Source of the DNA: Paractinoplanes abujensis
Lineage (GTDB): Bacteria > Actinomycetota > Actinomycetes > Mycobacteriales > Micromonosporaceae
NCBI RefSeq assembly: GCF_014204895.1
Contig: NZ_JACHMF010000001.1
Coordinates: forward strand, 6,076,001 to 6,140,000
Reading direction: 5' to 3'
DNA length: 64,000 nt
In this document: positions 1-9,195 of the stretch, one piece after another
Layout: each line of letters opens with the position of its first letter
How positions within the stretch are numbered: position 1 is the stretch's first letter
Notes under the pieces: generated by a model
The model's input: the letters and a program-made list of their open reading frames with translations, nothing else
Told to the model about the DNA's origin: nothing
Databases searched by the model: none
Translations under genes and position numbers: made by a program

Positions 1-246
1 GGCACGGGCCTGATCACCCCGCTCGCCTTCGCCGCCCTGGCCGCGTCGACCCCCGAGGCCCGGCTGGGGCAGACGATGGGCACGGCGGAGCTGGGGCGCG
101 AACTGGGCGACGCCGGCGGTCCGCTGCTGGTGGCCGGGGTGGCGTCGCTGGCCGGTCTGACGGCCGGGTTCGGGGTGCTGGCGCTGCTGCTGGCCGGGCG
201 GGCCGTGCTCAGCCGGCCAGCCAGTCGTAGATCTCGGAGTACGTGA
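1..246 (+). CDS. MFS-type transporter, C-terminal fragment
   Basis: The window opens inside this gene; 81 codons remain before a TGA at 244-246. The visible part contains a segment with an E-L-G-R-E-L-G-D-A-G-G-P motif followed by a hydrophobic helix and a short basic tail, as at the end of major facilitator superfamily exporters. That family assignment rests on the last two membrane helices only. The final 38 bases overlap the 3' end of the convergent alpha/beta hydrolase gene. Substrate cannot be judged. Confidence 0.6.
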   Translation, partial: GTGLITPLAFAALAASTPEARLGQTMGTAELGRELGDAGGPLLVAGVASLAGLTAGFGVLALLLAGRAVLSRPASRRSRST

Positions 247-1000
247 CCGGGCCGGGCAGGTGCCCGCCGTCGTAGACGTGCTCCACCGCGCCGGGGATGC
301 GACCGAGCATCCAGGTGGCGTGGTCGGCGGGCACCGCGGTGTCGTTCGTGCCGCGCCAGATCGCGACCGGGGCGGTGATGGTCGCCGGGTCGAAGTCCCA
401 CGGCCGGCTGAACGCGAGCGTGTCGTCGACCCAGCCGTCGATGCTGTCGGCGAACGTGGCCCGTAACCGCGCCATGGCCAGCGGGTCGTCGCGGGCGGGG
501 GGCCCGGGCTCGCCGATGAACTCGGGCCCGCCCGCCGCCACCTGCGCCATCACCGACCTCGAGTGCTCGACGGTCTTTTCCCGTACGGCCGGTTCCTCGC
601 GCGGCGGGCCGCCCGGCTTGATCCCCGACAGCACCGCGCACCGGGTGACCCGCTCGGCCAGCCGGGCGGCGCAGGCCAGCGCGTGCGGCCCACCGCCCGA
701 GCCGCCGAAGACCCCGAACCTTTCCCACCCGTACGCGTCGGCCAGCACACGGACGTCGTCGGCGGCGTCGGCCACCGTCCGCCCGGGGCTGCGCGTGGAA
801 CCGCCGTAGCCGGGCCGGTCGTACACGAGCAGGCGCAGCCGGCTGCGCTCCATCACGTCGAGCACGTCGGGCCGCTTCCACCGGCTGCTCGGCGACCCGC
901 CGTGGAAGATCACCGGGACGCCGTCGGCCGGGCCGTACAGGCAGTAACGGAGCACCCGGCCGTCGCCGAGAGCCACTTCGTACGTGTTGGGCAGGGTCAT
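209..1000 (-). CDS. alpha/beta hydrolase
   Basis: A 263-residue single-domain alpha/beta hydrolase, probably a cytosolic serine esterase or peptidase-like enzyme. The oxyanion-side HGGSPSSR turn, the nucleophile elbow GGSGGG, an acidic GTNDTAVP loop and a C-terminal GGHLPGP histidine give the full Ser-Asp-His triad. The ATG at 998-1000 overlaps the nuoN stop codon (ATGA), so it is probably translated with the nuo genes as the last member of the operon. There is no signal peptide. A role in respiration is not implied by the sequence. Its substrate is unknown. Confidence 0.85.
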   Translation of the reverse strand: MTLPNTYEVALGDGRVLRYCLYGPADGVPVIFHGGSPSSRWKRPDVLDVMERSRLRLLVYDRPGYGGSTRSPGRTVADAADDVRVLADAYGWERFGVFGGSGGGPHALACAARLAERVTRCAVLSGIKPGGPPREEPAVREKTVEHSRSVMAQVAAGGPEFIGEPGPPARDDPLAMARLRATFADSIDGWVDDTLAFSRPWDFDPATITAPVAIWRGTNDTAVPADHATWMLGRIPGAVEHVYDGGHLPGPVTYSEIYDWLAG

Positions 1001-2460
1001 GACAGGGCGTCGAACAGCAACTGCGGGGCGAAACCGAGGGTGACGGCCACGACGGCCGCGGTGATCAGGGCGGCCGCCACCGGGCGGGTCACCGCCGGGC
1101 GCGGGTGGGTGGCCGCCTCGAGCAGGGCGGGGTCCGCGACCGCGATGCCGACGCGCGGCGGGGCGGCGTAGAGCAGGGCGGCCACGCGGATGTAGTAGGC
1201 CAGGGCGACCACGGCGTTGAGGGCCACGATCACGGCCAGCCAGGTCTGACCGCCGTCGATCAGGGCGTCCACGATCGTGACCTTGGCGAACAGGCCGGCC
1301 AGGCCCGGGGGCAGCCCGGCCAGACCGGCCAGGGCCAGCACGAGGGCGGCGCCCAGCCACGGGGAGCGGCGGGCGGCACCCCGATAGGACGTGATGTCGC
1401 CGCCGTCCCCGCCCGCCGGGCGCAGGGCCACGACCACGCCGAACGCGATGAATTCGAGAACCACGAAGAAGACCGCGTACGCGGCCGCGGCCCGCACACC
1501 GTCGGCGCCCAGGGCCAGCGGGGCCAGGATGTAACCGGCCTGCGCGATCGACGACCAGGCCAGCAGGCGGACCATGCGGGTCTGGCGCAGCGCGACCAGG
1601 TTGCCGACCGTCATCGTGACCAGGGCCAGCAGCGCGGTCAGGGTCGCCGCGTCGAGGCGGGTCACCACCGCGGCCAGGGCCAGCACACCGCCCAGCTTGG
1701 AGGCCGTGGAGAGGTAGGCGGCGACCGGCAGCGGAGCACCCTCGTAGGTGGCCGGGGCCCAGGCGTGCAGCGGGACGGCGGCCACCTTGAAGGCGAGACC
1801 GATCACCAGCAGGGCCACCCCGGCCTGGGCGACCGGGGCCGCGGGACCGGCCCCGTCGACCAGGCGGTCGAAGTGCAGGGCACCCGTGGCCGCGTAGTTG
1901 AGGGCCGCCCCGAGCAGCGCGATCGCCGTGGAGACGACGCTGATCAGGAAGAACGTGACGGAGGCGGAGGCGGCCGAGGGGGTCACCCGCTCCCCCGGCG
2001 CGAACCGGCGCAGACCGACCAGCAGGTAGAGCGGCAGGGTGAGCGTCTCCAAGCCGACGATCAAGGTGATCAGGTCGCCGGCGTAGCCGACCACGAGGCC
2101 GCCGGTCATCGAGGCGGCCAGCAAGAAGCAGAACTCCCCGGCCGGGGCCGTGCCCAGGCGCAACGACGGGATCGAGAGGGCCAGCACGCCGACGGTCAGG
2201 GCGGCGAACACCACCGCGGCCGTCGCGGCCGGCGGGCTCGGCTCCCACGAGCAGGCGCCGCCCGTCGGGTCGCAGAACGTCCCCGCGCGGGAACCGGTGA
2301 CGATCGCTCCGGCCACGGTGGCCAGGCCGCCCAGTCCCAGTGCGGCGAAGACCGCCGTACGCCGGGCGAGCAGCAGATCGGCCAGCAGCACCAGCACCGC
2401 GGTGCCGGCCGCGGCGTACAGGGGAAGCAGGGAGACGTGGTCGACGGTCTGCGCCCTCAT
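997..2460 (-). CDS. nuoN: NADH-quinone oxidoreductase subunit N
   Basis: NuoN, 487 residues, one of the three antiporter-like membrane subunits (L, M, N) of complex I, which pump protons across the cytoplasmic membrane. About 14 hydrophobic helices are visible. The family lysine/histidine regions are present: FKVAAVPLHAWAPATYEGAP and the helix-break segments ASKLGG and LAWSSIAQAGYIL. The length is normal. The ATG at 2458-2460 overlaps the nuoM stop by four bases. It is the last nuo subunit of this cluster and is followed by a coupled hydrolase gene. Confidence 0.95.
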   Translation of the reverse strand: MRAQTVDHVSLLPLYAAAGTAVLVLLADLLLARRTAVFAALGLGGLATVAGAIVTGSRAGTFCDPTGGACSWEPSPPAATAAVVFAALTVGVLALSIPSLRLGTAPAGEFCFLLAASMTGGLVVGYAGDLITLIVGLETLTLPLYLLVGLRRFAPGERVTPSAASASVTFFLISVVSTAIALLGAALNYAATGALHFDRLVDGAGPAAPVAQAGVALLVIGLAFKVAAVPLHAWAPATYEGAPLPVAAYLSTASKLGGVLALAAVVTRLDAATLTALLALVTMTVGNLVALRQTRMVRLLAWSSIAQAGYILAPLALGADGVRAAAAYAVFFVVLEFIAFGVVVALRPAGGDGGDITSYRGAARRSPWLGAALVLALAGLAGLPPGLAGLFAKVTIVDALIDGGQTWLAVIVALNAVVALAYYIRVAALLYAAPPRVGIAVADPALLEAATHPRPAVTRPVAAALITAAVVAVTLGFAPQLLFDALS

Positions 2461-3953
2461 CGCAGGGCCTCCGTCAGGGCTCGCACCGGCGCGCTCGTCG
2501 CGGCCAGCACCAGCACCGGCGCGACCCCGACGGCCAGGGTCAAGGCGGCCAGCGGCGACCAGGCCAGCCACTCGGTCCCGGTGATCTCCGGGGACACGCT
2601 GCCCCGGGCCGGACCGTGCGTCAGCTTGCGCAGCAGACGCAGGAAATACGCCGCGGTGAGGGCGCCACCGATCGCGGCCAGCACGGCCAGGGTGACCCAC
2701 AGACCGCCGCCCCGCTCGACCGCGGCCACCACGGCGAACGCCTCCCCCCAGAAGCCGGCCAGACCGGGCAGGCCGAGCGAGGCGATCGCGGCGAAGCCGA
2801 ACAGGCCGGCCAGCCGGGGCGCCGACTCGCGCAGGCCACCCAGCTCGGCCAGCTCGCCGGTGTGGGCCCGGTCCTTGATCGCGCCGGCCAGGAAGAACAG
2901 CAGACCGGTGATCAGGCCGTGGGCGACGTTGCCGAGCAGTGCCGCCTGCAGTCCCGTGGCGGTCAGCGTGGCGATGCCGAGCAGCACGAAACCCATGTGG
3001 CCCACGCTCGAATAGGCGATCAGGCGCTTCAGCTCGGTCTGGCGCAGACAGATCAGCGCCCCGGCCAGCACGGCCGCCACGGCCAGGACACCCAGCACCG
3101 GGGCGGCCCACCCGGCGCCCAGCGGGGTGACCCCGACCCCGATCCGGATCAGGCCGTACGTGCCCATTTTGAGCAGCACCCCGGCCAGCATCACCGAGCC
3201 CACCGTCGGGGCCTGCGTGTGCGCGTCGGGCAGCCAGGTGTGCAGCGGCCAGAGCGGGGCCTTGACCGCGAACGCGATCGCGAACAGGGCGAACGCGCCG
3301 TACTGGACCGATCGGCTCAGGCCGGTGCCCCCGGTGAGCTGGACGATGTCGCCCGTGCCCGCGGTGACGGCGACCAGCACCACGCCGAGCAGCAGCAACA
3401 CCGAGCCGAAAAGCGTGTACAGCACGAACTTGCGGGCGGCCCGCCGCCGGTCGTCGCCGCCCCAGCCCGCGATCACCGCGTACATGGGTAGCAGGACGAC
3501 CTCGAAGAAGAGGAAGAACAGCAGCAGGTCGAGGGCCAGGAAGGTGCCCAGGATCCCGGTCTCCAGGACCAGCAGGAGAGCCACGAGCGTACGGCCTGTG
3601 CCACCGGCCGGGACCTTGCGCATCGTGTACCCGCAGCAGAGCAGGGTGAGCAGGCCGGTCAGGGCGATCAGGGGGTAGGACACGCCGTCCACGCCGAGGT
3701 GGAAGTCGAGACGCAGGGCGGGCACCCAGGGGTGATCGAGCTCGGCCCAGGGGCGTACGGCCGGGGGGTTGGCGGAGTAGGACGTCCAGGCGTCGTCGCG
3801 CGCGAACGGCAGGACCACGATGGGGATCAGCGTGGCGGCGGCGAAGATCGTGCCGGTGACGCGGGCGGCTTGATCTTTCCGGGCGGGGAACAGCGCGAGC
3901 ACGGCCGCACCCAGGGCTGGGAGGAGGAGCACTGCAACGAGGGCCACGCTCAT
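2457..3953 (-). CDS. nuoM: NADH-quinone oxidoreductase subunit M
   Basis: NuoM, 498 residues, a proton-translocating antiporter-like membrane subunit of complex I. Signatures include the early membrane glutamate region (FLFFEVVLLPMY), KAPLWPLHTWLPDAHTQAP, and RLIAYSSVGHMGFVLLG. The protein has about 14 transmembrane segments. It is coupled by four-base ATGA overlaps to nuoL upstream and nuoN downstream, so L-M-N are translated as a block. The length and motifs are ordinary for the family. Confidence 0.95.
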   Translation of the reverse strand: MSVALVAVLLLPALGAAVLALFPARKDQAARVTGTIFAAATLIPIVVLPFARDDAWTSYSANPPAVRPWAELDHPWVPALRLDFHLGVDGVSYPLIALTGLLTLLCCGYTMRKVPAGGTGRTLVALLLVLETGILGTFLALDLLLFFLFFEVVLLPMYAVIAGWGGDDRRRAARKFVLYTLFGSVLLLLGVVLVAVTAGTGDIVQLTGGTGLSRSVQYGAFALFAIAFAVKAPLWPLHTWLPDAHTQAPTVGSVMLAGVLLKMGTYGLIRIGVGVTPLGAGWAAPVLGVLAVAAVLAGALICLRQTELKRLIAYSSVGHMGFVLLGIATLTATGLQAALLGNVAHGLITGLLFFLAGAIKDRAHTGELAELGGLRESAPRLAGLFGFAAIASLGLPGLAGFWGEAFAVVAAVERGGGLWVTLAVLAAIGGALTAAYFLRLLRKLTHGPARGSVSPEITGTEWLAWSPLAALTLAVGVAPVLVLAATSAPVRALTEALR

Positions 3954-5830
3954 GCGGCCGCTCCGAACAGGACCGCGGCGGCGCCGAGGAGCAGGGCACC
4001 GGCCAGGACGGCCGCGGCCGCCGCGGGCAGCGGGATGCGATGGGCATAGGCCAGGGCCGCGCCGACGGTCGAGGTGGTGGTGCCGGTGCCCTCGACCGTC
4101 GCGTCCACGACCTTGGTGTCGGCCGTGGTGACCGCCTCGGCCAGCGCGCGGGCCGGGCGTACGAGGAAACGGTCTTGGATCTCGTCGAGCCGGAAACCGG
4201 ACGCCAGCAGGGGACGCGCGCGGCCCAGAGCCAGCGCGGGGTCGACGCCGGGCACCGCGCGCCAGAGCCACCACGCGGCCGTCGCTCCGGCCGCCAGCAG
4301 GACCAGGGGCAGCAGGATGGCCACGCCGAGGTGCGGATCCTCCAGCTCGAGGGCGCTGCGGAAACCGGGCGCGTACGCGGCCAGGCCGAGCAGCGCCGAC
4401 GGGATCGCCAGCACCAGGATCGGCCAGCGCATCAGCCCGGGCGGGTCGTGCGGCGCGGCGGGCTGGGCGTAGCGGGCGTCGTCAAAACCGACCTCCCAGT
4501 CGGGCCCGTCGGGGCCGTGCGCCCGCGAGACCCCGAAGAAGGCCCGGAGCAGCAGGCGGGTGGCGTACCAGGCGGTGATCGCGACCGCGAAGAGCGCGGC
4601 CACCCACACCACCCAGCCCACCCAGACCGGGGTCGCCCCGCCGCCCTCGGTGGCGTGCGCGGCCGCGGTCAGCACGTTCTCCTTCGACCAGAAGCCGGCC
4701 AGCGGCGGCAGCCCGGCCAGCGCGCCCAACCCGACGACGAACGACCAGAACGTGACCGGCATGTGCTCGCGGAGCCCACCCATGCGGGACAGATAGTTGG
4801 TGCCGACGGCGTGGATCACCGCGCCCGCCGCGAGGAACAGCAGGGCCTTGAACGCGGCGTGGGTGAGCAGGTGGAACAGCGCGGCGGCGGGCGAACCGAC
4901 GGCCAGCGCGCCGGTCATGTAGCCGATCTGACTGACCGTGGACCAGGCCAGCACGCGCTTCAGGTCGTCCTGAGCCGTCGCGCTGAGCGCCCCGAGCAGG
5001 ATCGTGATCGCGGCCATCACCCCGAGGACGGCGAGCGCGGCCGGCGACCGGTCGTACAGCGGATAGAGCCGGAACACGACGTAGACCCCGGCCGCGACCA
5101 TCGTGGCCGCGTGGATCAGGGCCGAGATCGGGGTGGGGCCGGCCATCGCGTCGGGCAGCCACGTGTGCAGCGGGAACTGGGCGCTCTTGCCGGCCACCCC
5201 GGCCAGGATCAGGATCAGCGCGGCGACGTGCGGCGGCTCGGCCAGCACGACGGCGATCTGGCTGGAGCGGGCGTCGACGATCAGGAACGCCACACCGAGC
5301 AGAAAACCCACGTCGCCGACCCGGGTGACCAGGAAGGCCTTGACCGCGGCGGCCGGGGCCTCGGGCAGCCGCCGGTCGTGGCCGATCAGCAGGTACGAGC
5401 AGGCGCCCATCACCTCCCAGCCGATCAGCAGCGTGATCAGGTCACCGCTCGTGACCACCAGGAGCATCGCGCCGGTGAAGAGGCTGATCTGCGCCGCGTA
5501 CGGGGCGTAGCGGGGGTCGTCGTGCAGGTAGGCCACCGAGTAGACCTGGACGGCCAGGGCGACGGCGCAGACGGCGAGGGCGATGTAGAGGGCGGCGTGG
5601 CCCGCGCTGACACCGAGCGTGAGCTGGATGTCGCCCAGGCTCACCCAGTGTGCCGACCACTCGACGGGCTTGTCCTGCACCAGCAGGACGCCGAGCGTCA
5701 CCAGGAGCGCGACGGCGGCGCCGGTGATCCCGAGGACCGCCGCGGGCCGGCGACGGTTCTCCATCGGCAGCAACAAGCCGGCGAGGCCCAGGAGAAGGGG
5801 CACGCCAGGGATCAGCGCGGCCGCGGTCAT
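3950..5830 (-). CDS. nuoL: NADH-quinone oxidoreductase subunit L
   Basis: NuoL, 626 residues, the distal proton-pumping subunit of complex I, with the long lateral helix at its C terminus. Family motifs are clear: YLIGHDRRLPEAPAAAVKAF, KSAQFPLHTWLPDAMAGPTP, SALIHAATMVAAGVYV and AWSTVSQIGYM. The ATG at 5828-5830 overlaps the nuoK stop (ATGA), and the stop overlaps the nuoM start. The essential helix-breaking Lys/His regions look intact, so the subunit should be functional even though the locus lacks the NADH-oxidising module. Confidence 0.95.
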   Translation of the reverse strand: MTAAALIPGVPLLLGLAGLLLPMENRRRPAAVLGITGAAVALLVTLGVLLVQDKPVEWSAHWVSLGDIQLTLGVSAGHAALYIALAVCAVALAVQVYSVAYLHDDPRYAPYAAQISLFTGAMLLVVTSGDLITLLIGWEVMGACSYLLIGHDRRLPEAPAAAVKAFLVTRVGDVGFLLGVAFLIVDARSSQIAVVLAEPPHVAALILILAGVAGKSAQFPLHTWLPDAMAGPTPISALIHAATMVAAGVYVVFRLYPLYDRSPAALAVLGVMAAITILLGALSATAQDDLKRVLAWSTVSQIGYMTGALAVGSPAAALFHLLTHAAFKALLFLAAGAVIHAVGTNYLSRMGGLREHMPVTFWSFVVGLGALAGLPPLAGFWSKENVLTAAAHATEGGGATPVWVGWVVWVAALFAVAITAWYATRLLLRAFFGVSRAHGPDGPDWEVGFDDARYAQPAAPHDPPGLMRWPILVLAIPSALLGLAAYAPGFRSALELEDPHLGVAILLPLVLLAAGATAAWWLWRAVPGVDPALALGRARPLLASGFRLDEIQDRFLVRPARALAEAVTTADTKVVDATVEGTGTTTSTVGAALAYAHRIPLPAAAAAVLAGALLLGAAAVLFGAAA

Positions 5831-6198
5831 CGAGGCACCTGCTCGTGGTCGTGCTCGTGCAGCGCCACCTCGTCCAGGACCACCGCGCGGCGCAGGCGGT
5901 AATACTGCAGGACGATGGCCAGGCCCACCCCGACCTCGGCCGCGGCCAGCACGATGACGAACAGGGCGAAGATCGCGCCCGCCCGCGGTTCGGCCGTGGC
6001 GTGGGCCCAGGATTCGGACGGCACGCCGACCAGCGACGACTTGATCGTGCTGTCGGCCGCCACGAGGATCAGGTTGACGGCGTTGAGCATGAGTTCGACG
6101 GCCATCAGCACGAGGATGGCGTTACGCCGCCGGAGCACGCCGTAGACACCCAGACCGAAAAGCAGGGCGGCTACGACGTACGGGATGACCGCGTGCAT
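5827..6198 (-). CDS. nuoK: NADH-quinone oxidoreductase subunit K
   Basis: NuoK, 123 residues, a three-helix membrane subunit of complex I. The conserved membrane glutamate is present in LMAVELMLNAVNLILVA. The C terminus carries a short His/Glu-rich cytosolic tail (HEHDHEQ) beyond the usual length of about 100 residues. The ATG at 6196-6198 directly follows an in-frame GTG at 6199-6201, and either could start translation. A GAGGGGGAG ribosome site lies just upstream inside nuoJ. Both starts overlap the nuoJ stop, indicating coupled translation. Confidence 0.93.
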   Translation of the reverse strand: MHAVIPYVVAALLFGLGVYGVLRRRNAILVLMAVELMLNAVNLILVAADSTIKSSLVGVPSESWAHATAEPRAGAIFALFVIVLAAAEVGVGLAIVLQYYRLRRAVVLDEVALHEHDHEQVPR

Positions 6199-7184
6199 CA
6201 CTCCCCCTCGTCCTCGCGGCTGGGTAGTGCCCTTTGGATCCGTTCCCGGCCCGGCAGCGCCTTGCCGCCCGCGGACGGTTCCGCGCTGGGCAGGGCGGGG
6301 CGGTCTCGGCTCGTCTCCGTGCTCGTCCCTTCGATGACCCTGCGGCCGGCCACCTCACCGGCCGGCAATTCGGGATTGTCGGGCTCGCCGAGTTTGGGGC
6401 CTGCCTCGCGGGCGCGGAAGACGACGTCCCGGGCCTGGTCCTTCAGGACGTCTTCGCGGGTGGCCTCCCCCTGCGGGGCGCCGCCACGTCGTCCCGCGGC
6501 CTCTTCGAGGGCGCCACTCGGCGCGTCCTCGCCCGCGGCGGCGCGTTCGGCGGCGCGCTGGGCCCGGAGCCGGGACTGGGCGGCGGCCTGGCGGGCGGCG
6601 ATGCGTTCCAGGCGGGCGGCCACCTCGGGCGACTCCCCGACCGGGCCCGGCGGGAGCGACGGCTCGGTGCCGGCGTCGGGGCCGGGGCGGGCGCCGATGT
6701 CGGGCCGGGACAGCACGATCGCGCCGACCAGGGCGGCCAGCAGCAGGATGGAGAGCACCTCGAAGGGCAGCACCCAGGCGCCGAAGACCTGTTCGCCCAC
6801 GCGGCGGCCGTTACCGGGCGGGGGCAACTCGAACTCGGTCCAGCGGAAGGCGTCCACCAGCAGGACCGTCAGGCCGAGCCCGACACCGCCGCCGATGATC
6901 GCGGCCGGGAGGGCGGGCCGGTCGAGATCCTTCGACGGTCCGATCGGGGCCCGGGTCAGCATGACGGCGAAGAGCAGCAGCACGACGACCGCGCCGACGT
7001 AGACGAGGATCTGCACCCAGGCCACGAACTCGGCGCCGAGCACCAGATAGAGCCCGGCGATCGCGCCCAGGCTGACCACCAGGTAGAAGCCCGCACGGAC
7101 CAGGTGAGCGCTGGTGACGACGAGCGCGCCGGAGCCCACCGCGATCGCGCCGAGAGCCAGCATCAGCGCGTCCGCGACGGTCAC
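6198..7184 (-). CDS. nuoJ: NADH-quinone oxidoreductase subunit J, extended C terminus
   Basis: NuoJ, 328 residues, a membrane subunit of complex I. The N-terminal 165 residues hold five helices with the typical segments [20 protein letters not shown] and [20 protein letters not shown]. The remaining 160 residues are Ala/Arg/Glu/Pro-rich and probably disordered or partly coiled ([16 protein letters not shown]). This tail is longer than in enterobacterial NuoJ; actinobacterial homologs often have some extension. The start is a GTG at 7182-7184 that overlaps the nuoI stop (GTGA). Confidence 0.93.
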   Translation of the reverse strand: MTVADALMLALGAIAVGSGALVVTSAHLVRAGFYLVVSLGAIAGLYLVLGAEFVAWVQILVYVGAVVVLLLFAVMLTRAPIGPSKDLDRPALPAAIIGGGVGLGLTVLLVDAFRWTEFELPPPGNGRRVGEQVFGAWVLPFEVLSILLLAALVGAIVLSRPDIGARPGPDAGTEPSLPPGPVGESPEVAARLERIAARQAAAQSRLRAQRAAERAAAGEDAPSGALEEAAGRRGGAPQGEATREDVLKDQARDVVFRAREAGPKLGEPDNPELPAGEVAGRRVIEGTSTETSRDRPALPSAEPSAGGKALPGRERIQRALPSREDEGE

Positions 7185-7795
7185 CGCTCCTGCTCCGGTT
7201 CGCCCGGCTCAGCCGCCCTCGCCGGGGGCCGGGCGGCGGGACGCGCGGTCTTGGCCGCCGTGGCCGCGCCCGGGCCGGCCGCCTTACGGGCCGCCGTGGC
7301 CTCCTCCTTCGAGGGCTCGCCGAGCACGTCGTGGGCCGGGGGCGGCGGCACCGTACGCATCCACTCGCCCAGGCGGTCCTTCGAGTGCAGCAGATCGAGG
7401 ACGTCGGTCTCGGCGTACTCGAACTCGGGGGTCCAGTGCAGCGCGTCGAACGGGCAGACCTCGATGCAGATGCCGCAATACATGCACAGCGAGAAGTCGA
7501 TGTCGAACCGGTCGAGCACGTTGCGCTGACGCGAGCGCGCCGCGCCGGGGACCACGACCTCTTCCTTGTGCGAGTCGATGTAGATGCACCAGTCGGGACA
7601 CTCGCGGGCGCACAGCATGCAGACCGTGCAGTTCTCCTCGAGCAGCGCGATCACCCCACGGCTGCGCGGGGGGAGCTCGGGCTCGACATCCGGATACTGC
7701 TGGGTTGTCGACCGCTGGGTCATCGTCTTGAGCGTGACGGCAAGCCCCTGCACGAGGCCCTTCCCGGGCGTGCTGCGCTCCCCGTCGTCACTCAC
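7181..7795 (-). CDS. nuoI: NADH-quinone oxidoreductase subunit I (2[4Fe-4S] ferredoxin-like)
   Basis: NuoI, 204 residues, carries two [4Fe-4S] clusters that pass electrons toward NuoB. Both cluster motifs are complete: [12 protein letters not shown] and [12 protein letters not shown]. The C-terminal 45 residues are an Ala/Pro/Arg-rich extension. The GTG start at 7793-7795 has a GGCAGGA ribosome site 9-12 nt upstream. It is the first gene of the I-J-K-L-M-N block. A Uma2 gene starts divergently 106 bp away, which separates this block from nuoH. Confidence 0.95.
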   Translation of the reverse strand: MSDDGERSTPGKGLVQGLAVTLKTMTQRSTTQQYPDVEPELPPRSRGVIALLEENCTVCMLCARECPDWCIYIDSHKEEVVVPGAARSRQRNVLDRFDIDFSLCMYCGICIEVCPFDALHWTPEFEYAETDVLDLLHSKDRLGEWMRTVPPPPAHDVLGEPSKEEATAARKAAGPGAATAAKTARPAARPPARAAEPGEPEQER

Positions 7796-7901
7796 AAACG
7801 CATATCCTGCCCCGTCGCCCCATTTGATGCGAGCACACCCCCACCGAATCTTCCGGTAAGCTCATCGCGGGGTCAGTTTTTCCGCGCGTAGGAGGCATCG
7901 C

Positions 7902-8477
7902 ATGACCGCTGCCACCAGCGACATGCCGCCTCAGGGCGGGTGGACTGCCGCCGATCTCGATCGGACGCCCGAGGACGGCATTCGTCGCGAGATCTACGAC
8001 GGAGAACTCCACGTGACCCCATCGCCTTCGAGCATTCATCAGGCCCTTTCCGGCTTCCTGTTTTATTTCCTGTCCGCGTCTTGCCCCGAGCACCTCTTCG
8101 TCAGTCTGGCCAACGACATCGTGTTGAGTCCCGACCGGACGTACATCCCTGACCTGCTGGTGGCGAATTTCGAAGCCGCCAGGTCGGGCACCGGCAAGTT
8201 CGCGGCCCGAGACGTCGTCCTGGCCGTGGAGATCGTCTCGCCGAGCACCAAAAACGCCGATCGGGTGACCAAGCCCACCTACTATGCGCAGGCCGGCATC
8301 CCGTTCTACTGGCTGATCGAGACCGGCGGCGGTCTTTCCGTGGCGGCCTACGAGCTAAACACCGAGACGACGGCCTACGAGCCGATCGGCTCCTTCGACG
8401 GTGACGACACGATCCGGCTCGAACGTCCGTGGCCGATCGCGATCCCCCTCAGCGCCGTCCGCCCGCGCAACCTCTGA
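7902..8477 (+). CDS. Uma2 family (DUF820) putative PD-(D/E)XK endonuclease
   Basis: A 191-residue Uma2 protein. The family has a restriction-endonuclease-like fold, and here the core acidic positions appear in YIPDLLVA and VLAVEIVSPST, followed by a lysine-containing helix (RVTKPTYYAQAGI). An AGGAGG ribosome site sits 6 nt before the ATG. Uma2 genes are multiplied in actinomycetes and cyanobacteria; their role is poorly known. It lies in opposite orientation between nuoI and nuoH, as if inserted into the respiratory operon. DNA cleavage activity is inferred from the fold only. Confidence 0.85.
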   Translation: MTAATSDMPPQGGWTAADLDRTPEDGIRREIYDGELHVTPSPSSIHQALSGFLFYFLSASCPEHLFVSLANDIVLSPDRTYIPDLLVANFEAARSGTGKFAARDVVLAVEIVSPSTKNADRVTKPTYYAQAGIPFYWLIETGGGLSVAAYELNTETTAYEPIGSFDGDDTIRLERPWPIAIPLSAVRPRNL

Positions 8478-8739
8478 GCCCTTTCGCGTGACCATCGGGA
8501 ACATCCCGGTCGCGCGCTACGGCCGTTCGCGGCCACCTGGCCGCGTGGACCAGCTGGGCGGTCGCGGGCGCTGACCTGCGCCGCTATGGGAGTCGACGAT
8601 GCGTACGGGAAGCGGTTTTTCTAATCTTCAGAGTGGATAACAGTAAAAGCATTTTATATAGACGTTCATCGGTTTCATGCCCGGGTGTCCGGTTACTACA
8701 CGGCTGACCGCTTCATCCGAGTGAACGGAGAGTCTTCGT
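8478..8739. other. intergenic region with an AT-rich patch
   Basis: This 262-bp stretch has no convincing gene. Bases 8616-8675 are markedly AT-rich (ttttatata, taacagtaaaagc) against a GC-rich background and probably contain the promoter of the secreted-protein gene at 8740. I could not fix a single -35/-10 pair. The composition is compatible with DNA of foreign origin. Confidence 0.4.
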
Positions 8740-9141
8740 ATGAGCAGGACCGGACGACTGGCCTTGGCCTTCGTGGGATCGGCCGGAATTGTCGGAGCAC
8801 TGGCCTCGCCCGCCGCGGCGGCACCGCAAGCGCTGGCGGAACCGTGTGTGCAGAAGGTGGCCGTCGTCAACAACGGCGGGTTCACGATCAACTTCCAGCT
8901 GACCACGCGGGACGGGCAGCTCTCCGCGCCCACCGACACCTACCCGATCAACCAGTGGCGGATCGTCGACCTCGCCTCCACCCCGTTCGCCGAGGGTGTG
9001 GACGTGCGGCCGCTGGTGAACGCGACGGCCGGCGACAGCGTGCCCGGCAACGTGTTCGTGTCGTACTGCGCGAACGGCCAGACCGCGACCTACACCGCAA
9101 GCGGCACCACGAACGACTACTCGGTCACGCTGCTCACGTGA
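8740..9141 (+). CDS. small secreted protein, function unknown
   Basis: A 133-residue exported protein. The N terminus has the n-, h- and c-regions of a Sec signal peptide, with likely cleavage after an A-S-P-A-A-A-A segment near residue 28. The mature part is about 105 residues, probably a small beta-rich domain, with two cysteines (EPCVQK and SYCANG) that could form a disulfide. A CGGAGAG ribosome site precedes the ATG. I do not recognise the family. Its last codons lie in the first copy of a 20-bp tandem repeat shared with the 3' end of nuoH. Confidence 0.8.
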   Translation: MSRTGRLALAFVGSAGIVGALASPAAAAPQALAEPCVQKVAVVNNGGFTINFQLTTRDGQLSAPTDTYPINQWRIVDLASTPFAEGVDVRPLVNATAGDSVPGNVFVSYCANGQTATYTASGTTNDYSVTLLT

Positions 9142-9195
9142 GCAGGTTGACGCTTACGTGAGCACCTTGACGGCTACGTGAGCACCTTGACGGCT
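9136..9195. repeat. three tandem 20-bp repeats across convergent 3' ends
   Basis: Copies lie at 9136-9155, 9156-9175 and 9176-9195. Copies 2 and 3 are identical (acgtgagcaccttgacggct); copy 1 differs at a few positions. Copy 1 contains the stop codon of the secreted-protein gene, and the junction of copies 2 and 3 contains the nuoH stop. The 12-bp palindrome gctcacgtgagc lies at 9132-9143. Confidence 0.9.

Noticed and set aside
997..4047. Single 1016-residue fused frame covering nuoN and part of the nuoM region
   Set aside because: The upstream part is an out-of-frame shadow of nuoM; nuoN starts at the ATG at 2460 with an ATGA overlap.
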